A stretch of 64,000 bases of DNA from Cymodocea nodosa. Taxonomy: Eukaryota > Streptophyta > Magnoliopsida > Alismatales > Cymodoceaceae. The notes below the pieces were generated by a model. That model ran no database searches and was not told the DNA's origin. It was given only the letters and a program-made list of their open reading frames with translations. This document shows, piece after piece, positions 11,622-26,076 of this stretch. The stretch is from assembly GCA_036874045.1 (NCBI GenBank), contig CM072336.1, positions 1,942,001 to 2,006,000 of the forward strand, written 5' to 3'. The position numbers and the translations under genes are program-made. The number at the start of each line of letters is the position of its first letter. Position 1 is the stretch's first letter.

Positions 11622-14600
11622 ATGATCGTCTGCGTTGCCGTCGTCGGCCAGCAGGTACTTCCTTGTATCTCGTCTTGTGAGCTTTGGGCGTCGGAGTCCT
11701 GATACGATGCCTTGTTACTGTTGTGGCAGAACAATCCGCTGTACTTGCAAAGCTTCACGGGGGCAGACGATGCCTTGAAACTCCACCACATAGTTCACTG
11801 CTCGTTGGACGTTATTGATGAAAGAGGTTGGACGTCAATCCCTCCCAATCTCTTCTTCTCTTTGCAGGATTCACTTAGAAGTAATGGTTGTTCTGAAACT
11901 CGTAATTGGGTCAGACTTGTTTTCGGTGAACTTTCGGTACTTTGGTTTCCGTTATTTATTTATTCGTTTTCGAAAGACAATTTTCTCTCATAGTGCTTCC
12001 ACATTGAAACATTTGTGCATACACTGTAGTGGCTGGCTTGGTTATGGTGTCCCTTGACCAATAATTGAAAGTTGATAAGAATAGATTCGTAAATGAGCTT
12101 ATAACATGGATAATTAGTTTCTCTCACTTCTTTTACGGAAATGTATTACTGTCCTCAATTGAAAAGAAAAAACTTGTTTATCTTTGGGACTAATATTGAG
12201 GACATTCTGAAGCCGAAATTTAGAACCCCTCACCCATAGACTGGACGTTACCGAGTATTTAAAATTAACTTTACATGAAATTAAACCTTACGAATAACAA
12301 TCCTGATAATAGTTAATTTCCTCTAATTTTTATCACAAACAATTCCATCATTCATTAGAAGAAAATTCACTAATGTACATTATAACAATCACGCGATAAT
12401 ATCAGCTTCTATTACATTAAAAGATATAGAAAAGTACAAAACAAAGAAAGGGGAAAATATTTCAGCAAATAGAAGGTTAAGGTACAGCTCAGAATCCCCA
12501 CTCAACTGTCTCCATGCTGGTGTAGAAACCATGCACGGATGAGATTGTGCTCCCTTATTGTAGAATCTCTAGGTGTCTGATACTCAAATATCACCCTTTG
12601 TCACTCACAGCACATGATATCACTGTCTCCTTTCCCCAGTCTTTCTAGCTAATATGGATGGAGAAGTTTGACACAAAATAAAGATTGAACTCCAGAAGGA
12701 ACACCTTATACCAATCTATATGAAGAAAATAAATTATTGGAGATGGTCACAAACTGTTATTTTACTTGTTTGAATTCTTTTGTATTATGATGTTGTATTT
12801 TTTGGCAGTATGATATTGGAATTGAAAGGATGACAACTATCTAGCAACTAGATGTATCATATTATTTGTCTCTCTAGAATCTAGAGCCTAGAAATCTCTT
12901 ATTGATTTTCCAATCTGTTGAACAACTTTGGTAGGCATGTACACAAGAAGAAGCAATTCAATTAGCTCTAGAGTTTCTGAAATTTCTATGCTATTGACTC
13001 TTTGCGCTGGTCTCTTTGTCTAGAAATCTAGAACTGTTAAAGGGTTGTGGGGTGTCAATTATTTTAGTTCTCGTAATACTTTCTAGAAATAGATGTCAAA
13101 ACTCTGGTTTACCATATATTACAAGGGAAATTTATAGGAATTTTGATTCAAAGCAAACCAATGTCTCAACCACTTTGAATCAACCCTTATGTTTTTTGTT
13201 GCTTGGATAATTGATTTGATTAAATAATTGATCCAACTCATGGTCAAATAATTGACTCAAAGTGGATTTGTTTGTTTTTAAAATTTAAATCTGTGAACAG
13301 GTACAAATGAAGTTCTTCTTCTAATAAATTGCAGGATTCCAAAAGAATTTGTTGTGTTTATTATGAAAATTTCCCACTGTTTCTTTTGCATCATTTTGGC
13401 AAAAGCACATGCGTGCACTTATTGATTAGCAGTTTTGGCACTCTTGACTTTTTTGATGCTGTCTATGTTTTATTTTTCTAGACTCGTAGAACTGATTATT
13501 ACTGTTTCTGTATGTGCATTTGATATGAATAAATGAAAATATGTCACAATTTACAATATTGAGTGAATACTTCAACGTTTTACATATTGTTCTGCATCAG
13601 TTAATAATCCAAAGAGAAGTGGGCCAACATTGAATGAAACATTCCTTGGACTTCTCTATCCAACTGAGAGTTATAAAGTGTGAGTTATTTATAAATTTTA
13701 TGGATTTCTGTTGAAGTACTACCATATGGTTTTATGATGTCTAATTTGCTACTGACGCATGTTTTTAAATTTAGTATTTTAATTACAGATGATCATAAGT
13801 GTTTATTTTATAATGAGATGATCGTAAATGTCATTACAATATCTTCTGATTACCAGGTATGGCTATTTGACAAACACAAAGGTGAAATTTATTTTAGTCA
13901 TGACTGATCCAGATGTTCAGGATGCTGATGCAAGAAATGTAATTTATTCTATTCCATTGCTCAACATTTTTTTCTAATTATTTGTATGACTATGACAAGC
14001 CTTGGTGCAAACATAAGGTTATTTTTGAGAACATGTGTTCAAATCTTAGAAAACAACCTTCTCAATTATTGGGGTAATATTATATACAATTGGACCGATT
14101 TCAGATATATTAGTGGGATTCTTTCATTTGAAACACTAGTTTATTGGGTCAAAAGGAAATTTTCTTGGCCATTATTGATAAAACTTTCTCAAGAATTGAT
14201 GTACCTTTGTCAAATTTCCATATTTGCTTAAAAACAGAAAGTGCGATTTACAAAAATTTTCATTCATAACTTGATTTGATATAAGTGAACTATTTTATCT
14301 TTTTCTTACAAGAATGGACCATAATCATTTTACAAATATAGAATATTCATTTAACAAGTACTACACAATCATATCACACAAGTAGTCCATTCTTGTAAAA
14401 GAAAAAAGTGATTCATTCTTGTTGATTTGAACTATGAATGGATCTTTTTGGCAAATCTTACAAACAAAACCTTCCCTTGGCTGATTATTTGCCATTCTCA
14501 ATATCTTAAATCGTTACTCTGTATTTTTCTGTGTATATTGGTTAAAAATGGTTCCTGGATTCCTGCTTTTATTGTTCCATTTTCAAACACCGGTGTTACT

Positions 14601-14747
14601 GTTCAGTTTTTCAGGAAGTTCCATGCAGCATATGTGGATGCCGTCTCCAATCCTTTCCATGTGCCAGGGAAGAAGATAACATCCAAGTCATTTGCAGAAA
14701 GAGTCACCGCCTTGGTCGAGGCCTTTGGATCAGGCATGGCAACATGA
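11622..14747 (+). CDS. TRAPP complex subunit 2-like protein (TRAPPC2L)
   Basis: Five coding exons, 11622-11654, 11730-11826, 13601-13679, 13857-13938 and 14607-14747, give 143 codons plus stop, the usual length of this family. The protein begins MIVCVAVVGQQNNPLYLQSF, the sedlin/TRAPPC2-type longin-like fold start. It then has [43 protein letters not shown] and FFRKFHAAYVDAVSNPFHVPG. TRAPPC2L is a core subunit of TRAPP, the tethering complex and Rab exchange factor acting at the Golgi and in autophagy; this is family knowledge. All introns are GT-AG. Intron 2 (1.8 kb) is AT-rich and holds no recognisable element. The acceptor at 14606 was preferred over a nearby downstream AG because it restores FFRKFH in phase. 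Confidence 0.93.
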
Positions 14748-15624
14748 AACTGGAAGATGGTAACTTTCCATATTTCTCTGCACTTCCCATTGCTCATTGT
14801 AGTTGAAACGAGCGAATTTATTGATTGCACTTTGGTTGGTGGGTGGCATTCTGTCGAAGCGATCGAATTTATCGATATATTCCCATTTAGCGTGGGTTTA
14901 TGTGATGGACCTCCTATAAATAAAAGCTTGCGTCAGTCTTCCAGTAAACGATAAAAATTTCTTGTGCCAGAATCGTTCAAATATCTGTACTAAATACTAA
15001 TTTTGTTTTTACTTCGAACAGCTCTGATATTTGGTTGCGCTTGCATTTAAGCATATGGTTACACCGTCTAAACAATTCTAGAACCTTAGAACAAGAAATG
15101 TCAACTGAGAGTCTTGTTTATTCGATCTGTACATACCATATTAAGTTGGGAGGAGAACGAACACATTTGTCAAAAGAATTTCGCAAATACTAATTTATCT
15201 CGGGCACTTACTTTTATATTCAAAATAAAATCAAAGAAGTAATTTTGTAGTAAATGAATCTTTATAACACTTCGTATACATTACTCGAGATCTTATCTGT
15301 ATAATATATTATATAGACCTTAATTCTGAATCGAACTTATATTTTTTCTGGATCTACACCCTTTATCTTAATCATATATTTTTGTTAAATTAGAATAGAA
15401 AATTCATTGATCAATTTTCTTAATGTTTTATTTTTTAAAATTGATCGTTTCTGCCGAGCAAACTAAATCTGAGGGTATATACAACGTCAGCCGCAACACC
15501 ATATTACTTTGACGGAGTCAAAGAAGTTGTTGGATTCGGCCGTCACATGCGTACAAGTAACAAAAAAGGAACCACGATCCTATGCAAAACAAAATAGCCA
15601 ATAGGAGACGAGCATTTCTGGCAC
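14748..15624. other. Intergenic region upstream of histone H3.3
   Basis: TRAPPC2L 3'UTR followed by AT-rich sequence. No supported gene, RNA gene or element was recognised. Base composition becomes GC-richer from about 15600 as the H3.3 promoter begins. Confidence 0.5.
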
Positions 15625-15632
15625 CGCGGATC
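15625..15632 (+). promoter_or_regulatory. Plant histone octamer element CGCGGATC
   Basis: An exact CGCGGATC octamer lies about 110 bases upstream of the TATA box of the H3.3 gene. This octamer is a known plant histone promoter motif linked to meristem/S-phase expression. A TGACGT, the reverse of the histone hexamer ACGTCA, lies at 15754-15759. That these drive expression here is inference. Confidence 0.7.
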
Positions 15633-15741
15633 CGTTACGTCGCCCGTTGACGCTGATCCAACCGTCGGTTCCTCCAACTAGAAACACACCATGGCACCAT
15701 CCCAACCGTTTAGACCCGTTCTTGCGACGTCGAGCAGCCTC

Positions 15742-15749
15742 TATAAATA
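15742..15749 (+). promoter_or_regulatory. TATA box of the histone H3.3 gene
   Basis: TATAAATA sits in a GC-rich context upstream of the non-coding first exon, which ends at the 5'UTR intron donor at 15839. This implies transcription starts around 15770-15780. Confidence 0.7.
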
Positions 15750-15838
15750 AGGCTGACGTCGCAGCATTCTACACTTTTGCGGTTTCGGGAAGCGAAGGGA
15801 AGAAGTCTTGGAGGAGAGGCGAAGGATAAGACGACGAG

Positions 15839-17245
<1,407 letters not shown>

Positions 17246-18119
17246 TTTGTGGTTGTTCGTGTTCTTCTCGTCGGAAATGACATTGTCGATATCTTTAGAT
17301 TTGTTCTAAGTTTAGTGTAAGAATGCTTTAAGGCATGTATAACGAATGCTTTGGAATGAATCGGTATGTATGCAAATGTTGCTCGTACTGGTCGCAACAG
17401 TTTGATTGATAGTCACGTTTAGGAGAAACTTCTGTGTTTCTACACCCTATGTATTGTGTTCGTAAGCTAAGTATCTCCGTTCCGGTTCTGGTGCATATTT
17501 GATATTTTTACCTCTGTTTGTGCTTTTGCTTTTTTGGCATATGACACGTTTGCAGGAGGTCGGTGTCTTTCGATCTCTAATGTTTTTGCTCAAAACGAGG
17601 TGAAATTTTGGATTCTAATCGCCATGGGAAAGAAAGGCAGAAATAAGAAATGAGATTAGTTCATCCAAGTTTGTCCGGTACCCGGGTCTTCGCCTGCGCG
17701 CGAGGGCCGGCCGCCGCTTGCATGCAAGTTAAGCTCCCTTGGTGGCCCTCGAATAGAAAAACTGAGCGATGATTGATGATGCAGAGAAAATGGTCCGACG
17801 ATGTATGATGATGGTCTTAGTAAGGTTATCATATGCATTGTTCATTTTTTTATATACTGCCATCTGAAGTGTTGGTATGGGTCTTTATTACGATCGTATA
17901 TTTTTCTCCTCTCTTACATGTCATCGTGAAATATTGATTGTCACGTATGTTGTTGGAAATATGTACTATGTTATGTCTAATTCTGAAAGTTTAGCGTGAT
18001 ATTATGAAAGTTGTCTTTCATATCATTTTCATGTATTTTAACTAAAGGTATTATTCTATAGTATACATGTGAGATGACTAATATCTGTATATTATTTTCA
18101 TGTATTAATGACTAAGGCT
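17246..18119. other. H3.3 3'UTR and intergenic DNA
   Basis: No gene supported. The first several hundred bases are likely 3'UTR of H3.3. A small GC-rich patch occurs at about 17675-17755. The right end meets the left border of the ADH duplication at about 18119. Confidence 0.5.
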
Positions 18120-21100
18120 AGTATTGGTCTTCCATTTTTTGTAACGATCTTCCCTGTCTTTTTGTCATAGATCTTTATCCATTTTCGTAAATTTGTTTAT
18201 TATTTTAAGTAATTCTTATATAAAGTGGCATGGCTAGAGATTTTAATTTGCTTGGGATTCAATGAATGGTTAGCCTTGAGAAACATCTGGTCGAGCAGGT
18301 AAACTTGAAAATAATTTTGAGGCCGTTTAAATAAAAAAAGGCTTGAACATGGATTACTAAGATTAAAGAATTTCTTTCTACTTTTGATTTTTTCATTAGT
18401 ATGTATTTGCAGAGGTGTGAGTTATATCATATATAATATTACAACATGGTATCTCTTAATAGATTAACAATAAAAGTTACTATTATATGTTGTTGAATTT
18501 AACAAAGTCGTCATTGAGGCGCCTTCTTGGATTGGATCATGGGAGTGGAAAATTACGTACACAGGATCCTTTTACAAGTACAAACAAATTTTATGCAATA
18601 GTTTTTGTGAAAAATGATGAGATTGTACATATTATTTGTAAGAGTTTACATGGTTTTCTTTAATTATTGGATTGAAGATAAGATTTCGTTTGTTAGTAAT
18701 TTATTTAAATTTAATATTATTCAAATATACTTTTTATCGGATGCGAATAGGATTCCGAAATTGTGATAACGATGGTGATGTTGTACTATGTGTACAATCT
18801 TGATTATATATTAATTTAAATATCTTATAATTTTATTCAAACATAATCTAATATTTGAATCTTGATTTGAGTGTTTGACTAGTTGAATTTATTATTATAA
18901 GAATTTAGTAAAAATAACTTTGTAATAATCTTGAATCGTTTGTATATGATCTTTCATTGTCGTAGCACAAAGTCATCGCATCGGCGAATTGACTCAATAG
19001 ACTTCCATTCAGTACGAGTTTAGCTTGATTATAAACGAAAAAAACGTATGTATAATTTTAAACTCATTTAAATAGACAAGTTCAATTTAATCTCATGCAA
19101 AAAATTGCAAAGAATACATAATAATCGGCAGTGGAGTCGTCGGATTTGTTTTCATCGACGAATATCAGTACCAGATTGAGACTGTTGTTACCTTATATTT
19201 TCAATATATTGCTTGGAACGGTTCCAGGATATAACATAAGGTTATTTTGTATTACTGGATTTCAATTGTACGCTTGTTTTTAAATCTGGGGTCACACTTC
19301 GAACAAAGATGACCTAATTTACGTAAAAGAAGCTGTCTTGATACATAATTAAGACAGGATTTAAAACCCATAGACGGCATAATTTTGCAGCGTTCTTCAA
19401 ATTAATACATTGTTTAAAAGAAGACTCCACCTCCAACATCGACCCACGTATCTTTGTTATTGTCGATCGCTTGTGCTCCAGCTTCTTAATTTTTCCACTC
19501 ATCTATCGAGCCAGATGATGCACCTGAGGCTTTTCCCCTGGATGAGCAAATCGAAAGCTTTATTTATCTCCTGGAACCCAACCTCGTGCGTTATGAAATC
19601 ATCTAAATGAATCTCCTGAACAAAGCACAAACGGAATGATGGGAAATTAGTACGTAAGCCTTTTGGGTCAGCTATATATGAATTAACTTATTTGTCACTG
19701 CCAATAAATTTGCAACAACAGTGATTCCATTCCATTGTATTTATCGTACGCGTTGATACTTATCTCGTTTTTTGGATCTGATCGAATTTTAGGCAGAGAC
19801 TGATAAGAAAAGGAAAATGTCAAAGAAGAAGCACCTCATCAAGGTAACGCTTTGCAAGGAGTGGGAGGTCTTTTTGAGGCTTAATTCCGCCAAACAAAGA
19901 GCCAATAATGCTCTTGCCTAGAAGTATCGTAGCCCCGTTAACAGTTAAAGGTGCACCGTTCAATTCCACTCCTAAGACGATGGTTTTTCCCCAGCCCTGC
20001 ATGAAAGAGGAGCTTCAGAACATTGCAATGCTGACTGATATCATCTTCGTATCGCGATACATAATTTGTAATACCAAGACGAGTATCAAATTTGCGTATC
20101 TCCATTTACATGACCACTCGTATGGAGTGCTCACAAACAGTGGGGTGGGGAGTCCTTTGTATAGTTTAAATAAAGCAGAAGAGTTTAGGATGCAGCGAGA
20201 AGACCCACCTCTCGAGCACTGTCAAGGGCATCAGTCATTACGGACGATAAACCAACGCACTCAAAGCAATAATCCGCACCTCCACCCGTCATTTGGTTTA
20301 TCACCTTTGAGGAAAGAAAGGCAACAATTTTGCAGATGTTAGTTAATCGGTTGCTAATACGTGTTTATGGCAACTGATCCAAGGCCACGGTTTGATTCAA
20401 AACCTGACTGACGGCTTGGTCTCCGATGGCTCTTGGGTTAACAAAATCAGTGAGACCAAACTTTCTTCCTGCGAAAGAAACATTTATAGAAGCGTCAGGT
20501 TTGCCCAGACAACACACTCATCATCATTTTATTGTAAGTACGTTCAAATTTTTTCACATCTTTAGAATGAAGTGCACCGATATTTTGAACGATGGATAGC
20601 TGAGGAAAGACAGTATAGAACACCAAACCTATTTCAAACTTGTCAGGATTCAGGTCCACCCCAATTATCTTCGAGGCTCCCTGTAGTCTTGCTCCTTCAA
20701 CAACCTTCATTGAAGATAAAATATGAGACGCAGGTGAGCAACATGCACTTGGATCCTATAGTTTAAACACCACTCACGTTGTGTACTTCATGAAATGTTA
20801 TCATTCCCGGGTTCCAAACTTGTTTATACCGGTGGAAAGTCTTATTTCGAAATAAGAAGGTATACGGAAGGCAGTTATTTTGCTTTCCTTGAATTTCACC
20901 GGGAAAATAATATTATTTCTGATTCTGGAGCCCACAGTTGCTGAAGAAGATGAAATTCTTACCGCGAGGCCCACCGTTCCGAGCCCGAACACGGCGACGG
21001 TCGAGCCTTTCTCCACTTTCGCCACCTTGATAGCGGCCCCGATCCCTGAAAAGGATGTAGAAAAGAAGACTTTAAAAAAAAAAAAAAAAAACCTTTGGAG

Positions 21101-22469
21101 TCGCGAGCGGCAGAATCGAAGTGCAGCCTTCTCACCGGTGGCCACGCCGCAGCTGAGGAGGCAGGCCTTCTCCGGTGGGATCGTCGGGTCGATCTTGACG
21201 ACTTGTGCCGCGTCGACCACCGTGTACTCCGTGAAGCTGGAAACAGATAGGAAATTGTAGATTTTCTGGCCGTACGCATCCGTGAACCGCCCCTCATCGG
21301 GTACGAATTTGAACCCGGTTCTGCAGATGTTGCTCTTGTCGGATCTGCAGTCACTGCAGGCTCCACACTGGCCCATGAAGGTCGGAAGCACCGTGTCGCC
21401 GACGGCCATCTTCGTTACGCCTTCTCCGACGCTCTCCACCACCCTGGTTCGCCGTCACGACCATCAGACTATATGTGTCTTCTGTGGATTTTGGAGTGGA
21501 GGAGGTGATTGGAGCTTACCCGACAGATTCGTGGCCAAAGATACTGGGGAAGAAGGCAGGGAAGCTCTGGCGATCGGAGAAATCGAAGTTAGAGAAGATT
21601 TTTTTCGAAACTGATATGATAAGAAAGGTAGCTCAAAGTCGCAAGGACTTGTAGCAAATCTTAGTGAGACCTCATCGCGGAAATTTGAAGGTGAAGGATC
21701 CGTCGACGTGTTTCAGGAATTGTGGTAAAGATCGGAAGAGAAAATCGAAGGTGAAGGTGATTAATTCGAGAACTGTTATGGGTTCACTACCTTCATTTTC
21801 CATAAGTTGAGATCGGTGTGGCAGAGAGAGGTGCATATAATCTTGATCCTGACCTGGGAGGCCAATGGAACAGGGACCACTACTTCCTCTATCACCAGTG
21901 GCATCTCTGGTCCTCTGCAAACGGCGGCTGCAGTTCCCAGGCGACGACAATTGATGAAGACGGCCCATGTGCAAGGAAAAGTTCCGATCAAACACCATGG
22001 ACGGAAGCGACGAGAGGAAGGAGAATTCACTATGGGAACGACGTACCTCTGCATCTGATGGGTCTCCCCGCGGTCACCGAGTCGAAGCCCTTCCCCATGT
22101 TTCGGTCGCTTGTTCGTTTTCCCGGCAAGCGGCGAGGAGATCTTCGCACGTCCCTTGCTGCGGCGGAAACTGCAGTACCCAATGCAAGCGAAAGAGCAAA
22201 CCGTCGATTATTTATGGTCCATTTCACTTCTCCACCTACAACGAATAGAAAAAAATGGCCATCTGACTTTTTCTCCTCCATTTTTTTTAATCATCTTACG
22301 GCAAATTTTCCATGGTTTCGTGGTGAGACCGCCGTCTACAGTCAACCCGGACGGGTCTACGGTCTCGGGTATGTAACGTGACTACTGGATTTTATTTTTT
22401 GATTATTATAATGGCTCTGAAGCTGAACTTGGCAGATGCCTCCCGTTGCCCATCATCACCAAACTGTTA
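18119..22469. repeat. Segmental duplication, copy A (contains an ADH-like gene)
   Basis: This 4.3-kb block matches 32654-37013 in the same orientation almost base for base. It runs from GTCTTCCATTTnTTGTAACG at the left to the word GGCAGATGCC plus a short diverged tail at the right. The offset is constant at 14540 over most of the length and shifts by one base within a homopolymer in an ADH intron. Only the outer right end, upstream of the gene, diverges noticeably. The block includes the complete ADH gene, about 1.4 kb downstream and about 0.35 kb upstream. Confidence 0.93.
19499..22098 (-). CDS. Alcohol dehydrogenase-like protein, zinc MDR family (copy A)
   Basis: Ten coding exons on the minus strand: 22098-22047, 21927-21791, 21566-21520, 21443-21136, 21045-20963, 20704-20629, 20468-20404, 20304-20209, 19996-19835 and 19615-19499. 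They join in phase to 380 codons plus stop, the standard length of plant ADH-like proteins. Catalytic zinc ligands are Cys53 (TSLCHTD), His75 (FGHES) and Cys177 (LLSCGVATG). The structural zinc loop is Cys105, 108, 111 and 119. The Rossmann motif GLGTVG is at 202-207 with Asp226 for NAD binding, and the C-terminus reads INKAFDLLIQGKSLRCII. The enzyme would interconvert an alcohol and its aldehyde with NAD in the cytosol; the substrate is unknown. It resembles the plant ADH-like branch rather than classical ADH1. It looks functional despite being cut into many small exons. A near-identical paralogue lies at 34039-36636. Confidence 0.9.
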
Positions 22470-23560
22470 GAATAATATTATTTGCCAACTTAACTCTGCC
22501 TGTACACGATAAGTACAAAAACACACATACGTCGACAACTCACTAAGTAACTCTTCGAAGCTCGGTAAGTAAAAGAATTTAGTCATCTGAACTTTTAGGT
22601 AAGCGATCGAGTAAGTTTTAGCTTCTTAGGTTTTTATTTGATAAAAACTTATCTCACCAAGGTGTGGTGAGAGTTGTTTTCAAGTTTGGAGATTTGAAAA
22701 TTTGGTAAGGTTGAAGTCTCATGTGTACAAAGAATTAGTATTCTGTGTAGGAGTGTACAAAGTTGTAGTTTTGTATTTGATTAAGTGTCAAGTTAGAAAA
22801 CACCGCTTGAGGTTAAGTGTATAGTGTAGAAAAACACCACTGTAATAGGTTGATATTGAGGTTGAAAAATATCGATTAGTAGAATTCTCATAGTTAAAAG
22901 GCATTGAGGAGTGAATTTGCGTTATTTTATTTTCGCTACAACTCTTATATACTTAAGTGTTAATTGTCAACTGTAAAAATTAAATTTGAAAAACTCTGAT
23001 CATAGATTAAGGTGAAGATAATATTTTAAATAAAGGCCTTGACCATTGGAATAGAATATCGGTTAAGTGGATTAAATCCGAGACGAACACCAATCGCCGA
23101 AACTTACGACAGGAGATGGCGGGTGTTACGCAAAGTCTAGGAGAGGCGAAATCTCTCAACTCACTCAGCGTCTGCCGGCCATGATTGTCTGGTTCATTTC
23201 GTTCCTATGCAGGACGATCGCCTCAATCCCTCCACGTGATTAGGAGACTTTATTTGGAAAATTAAAATATCGATTAAAATCATATTTTGTTATAAATTTT
23301 GGAAATGTCTGGCAGTAAATTTATAATTACTGAATTGGCAAGAATTGAAAGTTTGAATGGATTGAATTATGAGACGTGGCATAGAAAGATTAAATATGCT
23401 CTTAATTACGATAATATTAGACATGTTATCGAAAGTAATCTATTGAAAATTGATGGAAATGCTTCTTCGAAGAAAATTAAAAATTTAGAATAATGGAAAG
23501 CTGACGACGAGAAGGTGAAGAACCTTATGTTTATAAAAGATAATTTAATTTAATTTCATT
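22470..23560 (+). mobile_element. Ty1/copia-like fossil fragment with Gag N-terminal piece
   Basis: A frame at 23299-23493 encodes a segment (LNGLNYETWHRKIKYAL) like the start of plant copia Gag/UBN2-type proteins. The AT-rich leader before it, with GTGTACAAAG-like words and a serial short-repeat structure, resembles copia LTR/leader DNA, although I could not define LTR ends. It is a broken fragment with several breaks. Age cannot be judged from a single copy. Confidence 0.45.
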
Positions 23561-24669
23561 TTAAATACTTTCCTCATACATAAATTTTGCTAGTCCCTTA
23601 GCAAACTAAGATCTAATTAATTGGTCTTTCAAAAAGTGCTAGAATTAATTCTTCCCCTTTTGTTTTTTTTTTTTTCTGTTTAGCATAAACATATATTCTG
23701 TATGTTTCAATAATTAACCTGCAAAGATATTTAGAATATATGTAAATTACATACAAAGTATATCATCTTCATATAGGTGTTAATTATATTATCGTTTGTT
23801 CTTATTTTCATCATCTGTAATTCTGAATTTTCCAATAAGTTTTTCTAGAAGAAATTTCAACAACATACAAATTAAAGTACAATCCAATTCAATCTGATTA
23901 AGACAAGTAGAATAAAGAATTGTATTTCCATTAAACAACTTCAAAAGTAAATTCCAGATTCATATTTCAGTAATTCTAGATAACAGAAAGTATACTCGAT
24001 TCATAAGATATCTGTATTTCACAAAACACTTGTATCTTTTTAGAATAGTATATGTTTTTTTTTTTTACTTTAAAAGGTAATTAGACAAGCTTGAATCATG
24101 CAAGAGCTTTCTAATGTACCTATGTAACGAGCTTTCAGTCAACAATCTCAGATCTGATCAAGATCTTAGATTGCCAAATTTTCAGAGTCCTTTTTCAGGT
24201 TAACAATCCTTACATACCTATCTGCTCAAGTACAAAAGTCTCGTGATCAAACAAGTCAATAAACTCTCAAGGTTTTTTTTTTTTTTTCTTCTTCTTCTTT
24301 TTTTTTCTAAAAATAAATGCACACACAAAACAAAGCATTAATCATATACTATATATGCACGTATTTCATTAATACATATGCAGTAAAACACCAATCTCAT
24401 ATAATCCTGCTTCTATCATTTACTAAAGATATGAATCCATAATTTCTGTATTCTTTCACTGAAATGGTTCTGGATCTTATCCTTTTTGATGTCCATTTAG
24501 TGAAATCAATAATATCCACCATCAGCAGTGGAATCAAATCTCCATAAAATAATTTCTTCTTCACTGTTTTCAGCTGGGAGATAAAAATTGCAGACCAATT
24601 TATTTGGATCTTATTTACAACTACATACGTGGCCCATTTGACAAATTGACTTAATTCTATGTCATGGCC
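23561..24669. other. AT-rich DNA between retroelement fossils
   Basis: No gene recognised. AT-rich with T runs (for example about 24056-24066 and 24274-24306). It could be the 3' part of the Athila-type element that follows on the minus strand, but I found no match to its 5' LTR candidate. Confidence 0.4.
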
Positions 24670-26076
24670 CTATCGTTGATAGACATTCTTAATCAGAATG
24701 TTAGCTAACATGTGTGCTTTACCATTTAAATACTTCAATATGTTTAATAATGGCACACTAGGATTGATAGCTAAATAATTCTTAATTTGCTGCTCAGTCC
24801 ATTCAACTGCAGTTGTATCTTCCAAAATTTTTGTTCCTTCATTCTTTAAACCAAATATGTTGTGCAGAAGCTCTAGTGTTATCTGTATATCAGCTTCCTC
24901 TACATTTGAAATTAATCCTCCTTCTCCTTCTGTTAAATTTGCATAGAAACAAGGCATTAAATTCTCATATACTGCATGCCCTCTTTCTTGAGATATAAAT
25001 TGCAGTAGACCTTGGAATTCAAATTGATCTTTGATTTTTTGCATTCCATCCCAATTTACTGGTCTACTGTAAATAATATCGTTACCCCTTATTTCTTGGT
25101 ATTTGGTATAAGCTTCCTGACTATAAAAATGTACATCATTCAAAATTATTGTTTTAGTCGGGTTAGGAAGGTGACTTTGTTGCTCTAGAGGGGTTTGCTC
25201 TTGCTCTTCCTCCAGCATAGGATGCATTTGGACATTCTCTTCAGATTCCTGAATTTTTGCTTTTGCTTCTGTCTGTGGTGGTGAGCCGGTAGAACTCTTC
25301 ACTCTGTCTTGAATTCTTTCCATAATTTGCTGAAGAGTTTCTTGCTCTTCAGTGGAATCTATGAAATTATTTTTGTCCAAATGGCTTCTTTCAGCCTCTT
25401 CATTTTCTACTCTTTCTTCTTCCTCCTGACTACCAATCTGTTTTGTTACTGTTCTTTCTAATTCTGTAACAGATTGGGATGGAGTCATGGGCAATTCAGT
25501 TTCTGCCCTTATTTTTGTTTCTTCTTGTACAGGCTGCAAACTAATTTCAGCTTGATTTTTTTCTTTTCTTTGCTCCTCCTCAGATTCGGATAGCAGGTTA
25601 ATAAAAATCTGCTCCATAGGCCCTGTAAAAATTAGTACTTCAGATTTAATTTCTTCATAATCAGGCACTTTTTCTTTTTCTTTTTTTTTTCTAATTAGTT
25701 GTGCCTGTTTTTCCTCTTCATCTTCTGAAATTAAATCTACAAAAATAGGCTCTGCAGGCTTTCGAACCACAAGTACTGGCTCTTCCTGTTTAATTCTTCC
25801 AATAATTGCTGGTCTCGAAGGATCAGCTTCAGCTTCTTTTGTAGCATATCTAACAGCAGTTTTGGCAGTAGCTTCTTGATGGTGTTCCACTTTAATTTTA
25901 TATTGGACTTTCAACTTTTCTGCAGCCTTCTTTTTGTTCAGTGCATCAAACACCAAGTGTGCTTTAGCCACTACCAAATCTTTTGATTCTCCTTGGTTTT
26001 TTCCAACTTGAACCAGTTCTGCAAATTCTCTTATTTCTTCTTCAGTCGAAGGCCCCATCATTTCTGCTCGTGCCAA
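24670..26076 (-). mobile_element. Accessory ORF associated with the Athila-type element
   Basis: A frame of 468 codons downstream of pol on the same strand. It is rich in Glu, Lys and Gln. The last third resembles the 'putative plant transposon protein' domain found in plant retroelement-derived ORFs: a segment like YENLMPCFYANL followed by GGLISNVEEADIQITLELL and a helical tail. In the Athila group an extra ORF after pol is usual. It could be that ORF or a separate inserted retroelement piece. Its function is unknown; it is treated as part of the fossil element. Confidence 0.5.

Noticed and set aside
19499-22098. ADH copy A as a pseudogene because its coding sequence appears only as short frames
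   Set aside because: The fragments are exons. With GT-AG joins and phase tracking all ten fit to 380 codons with every key residue, so there is no sign of decay.
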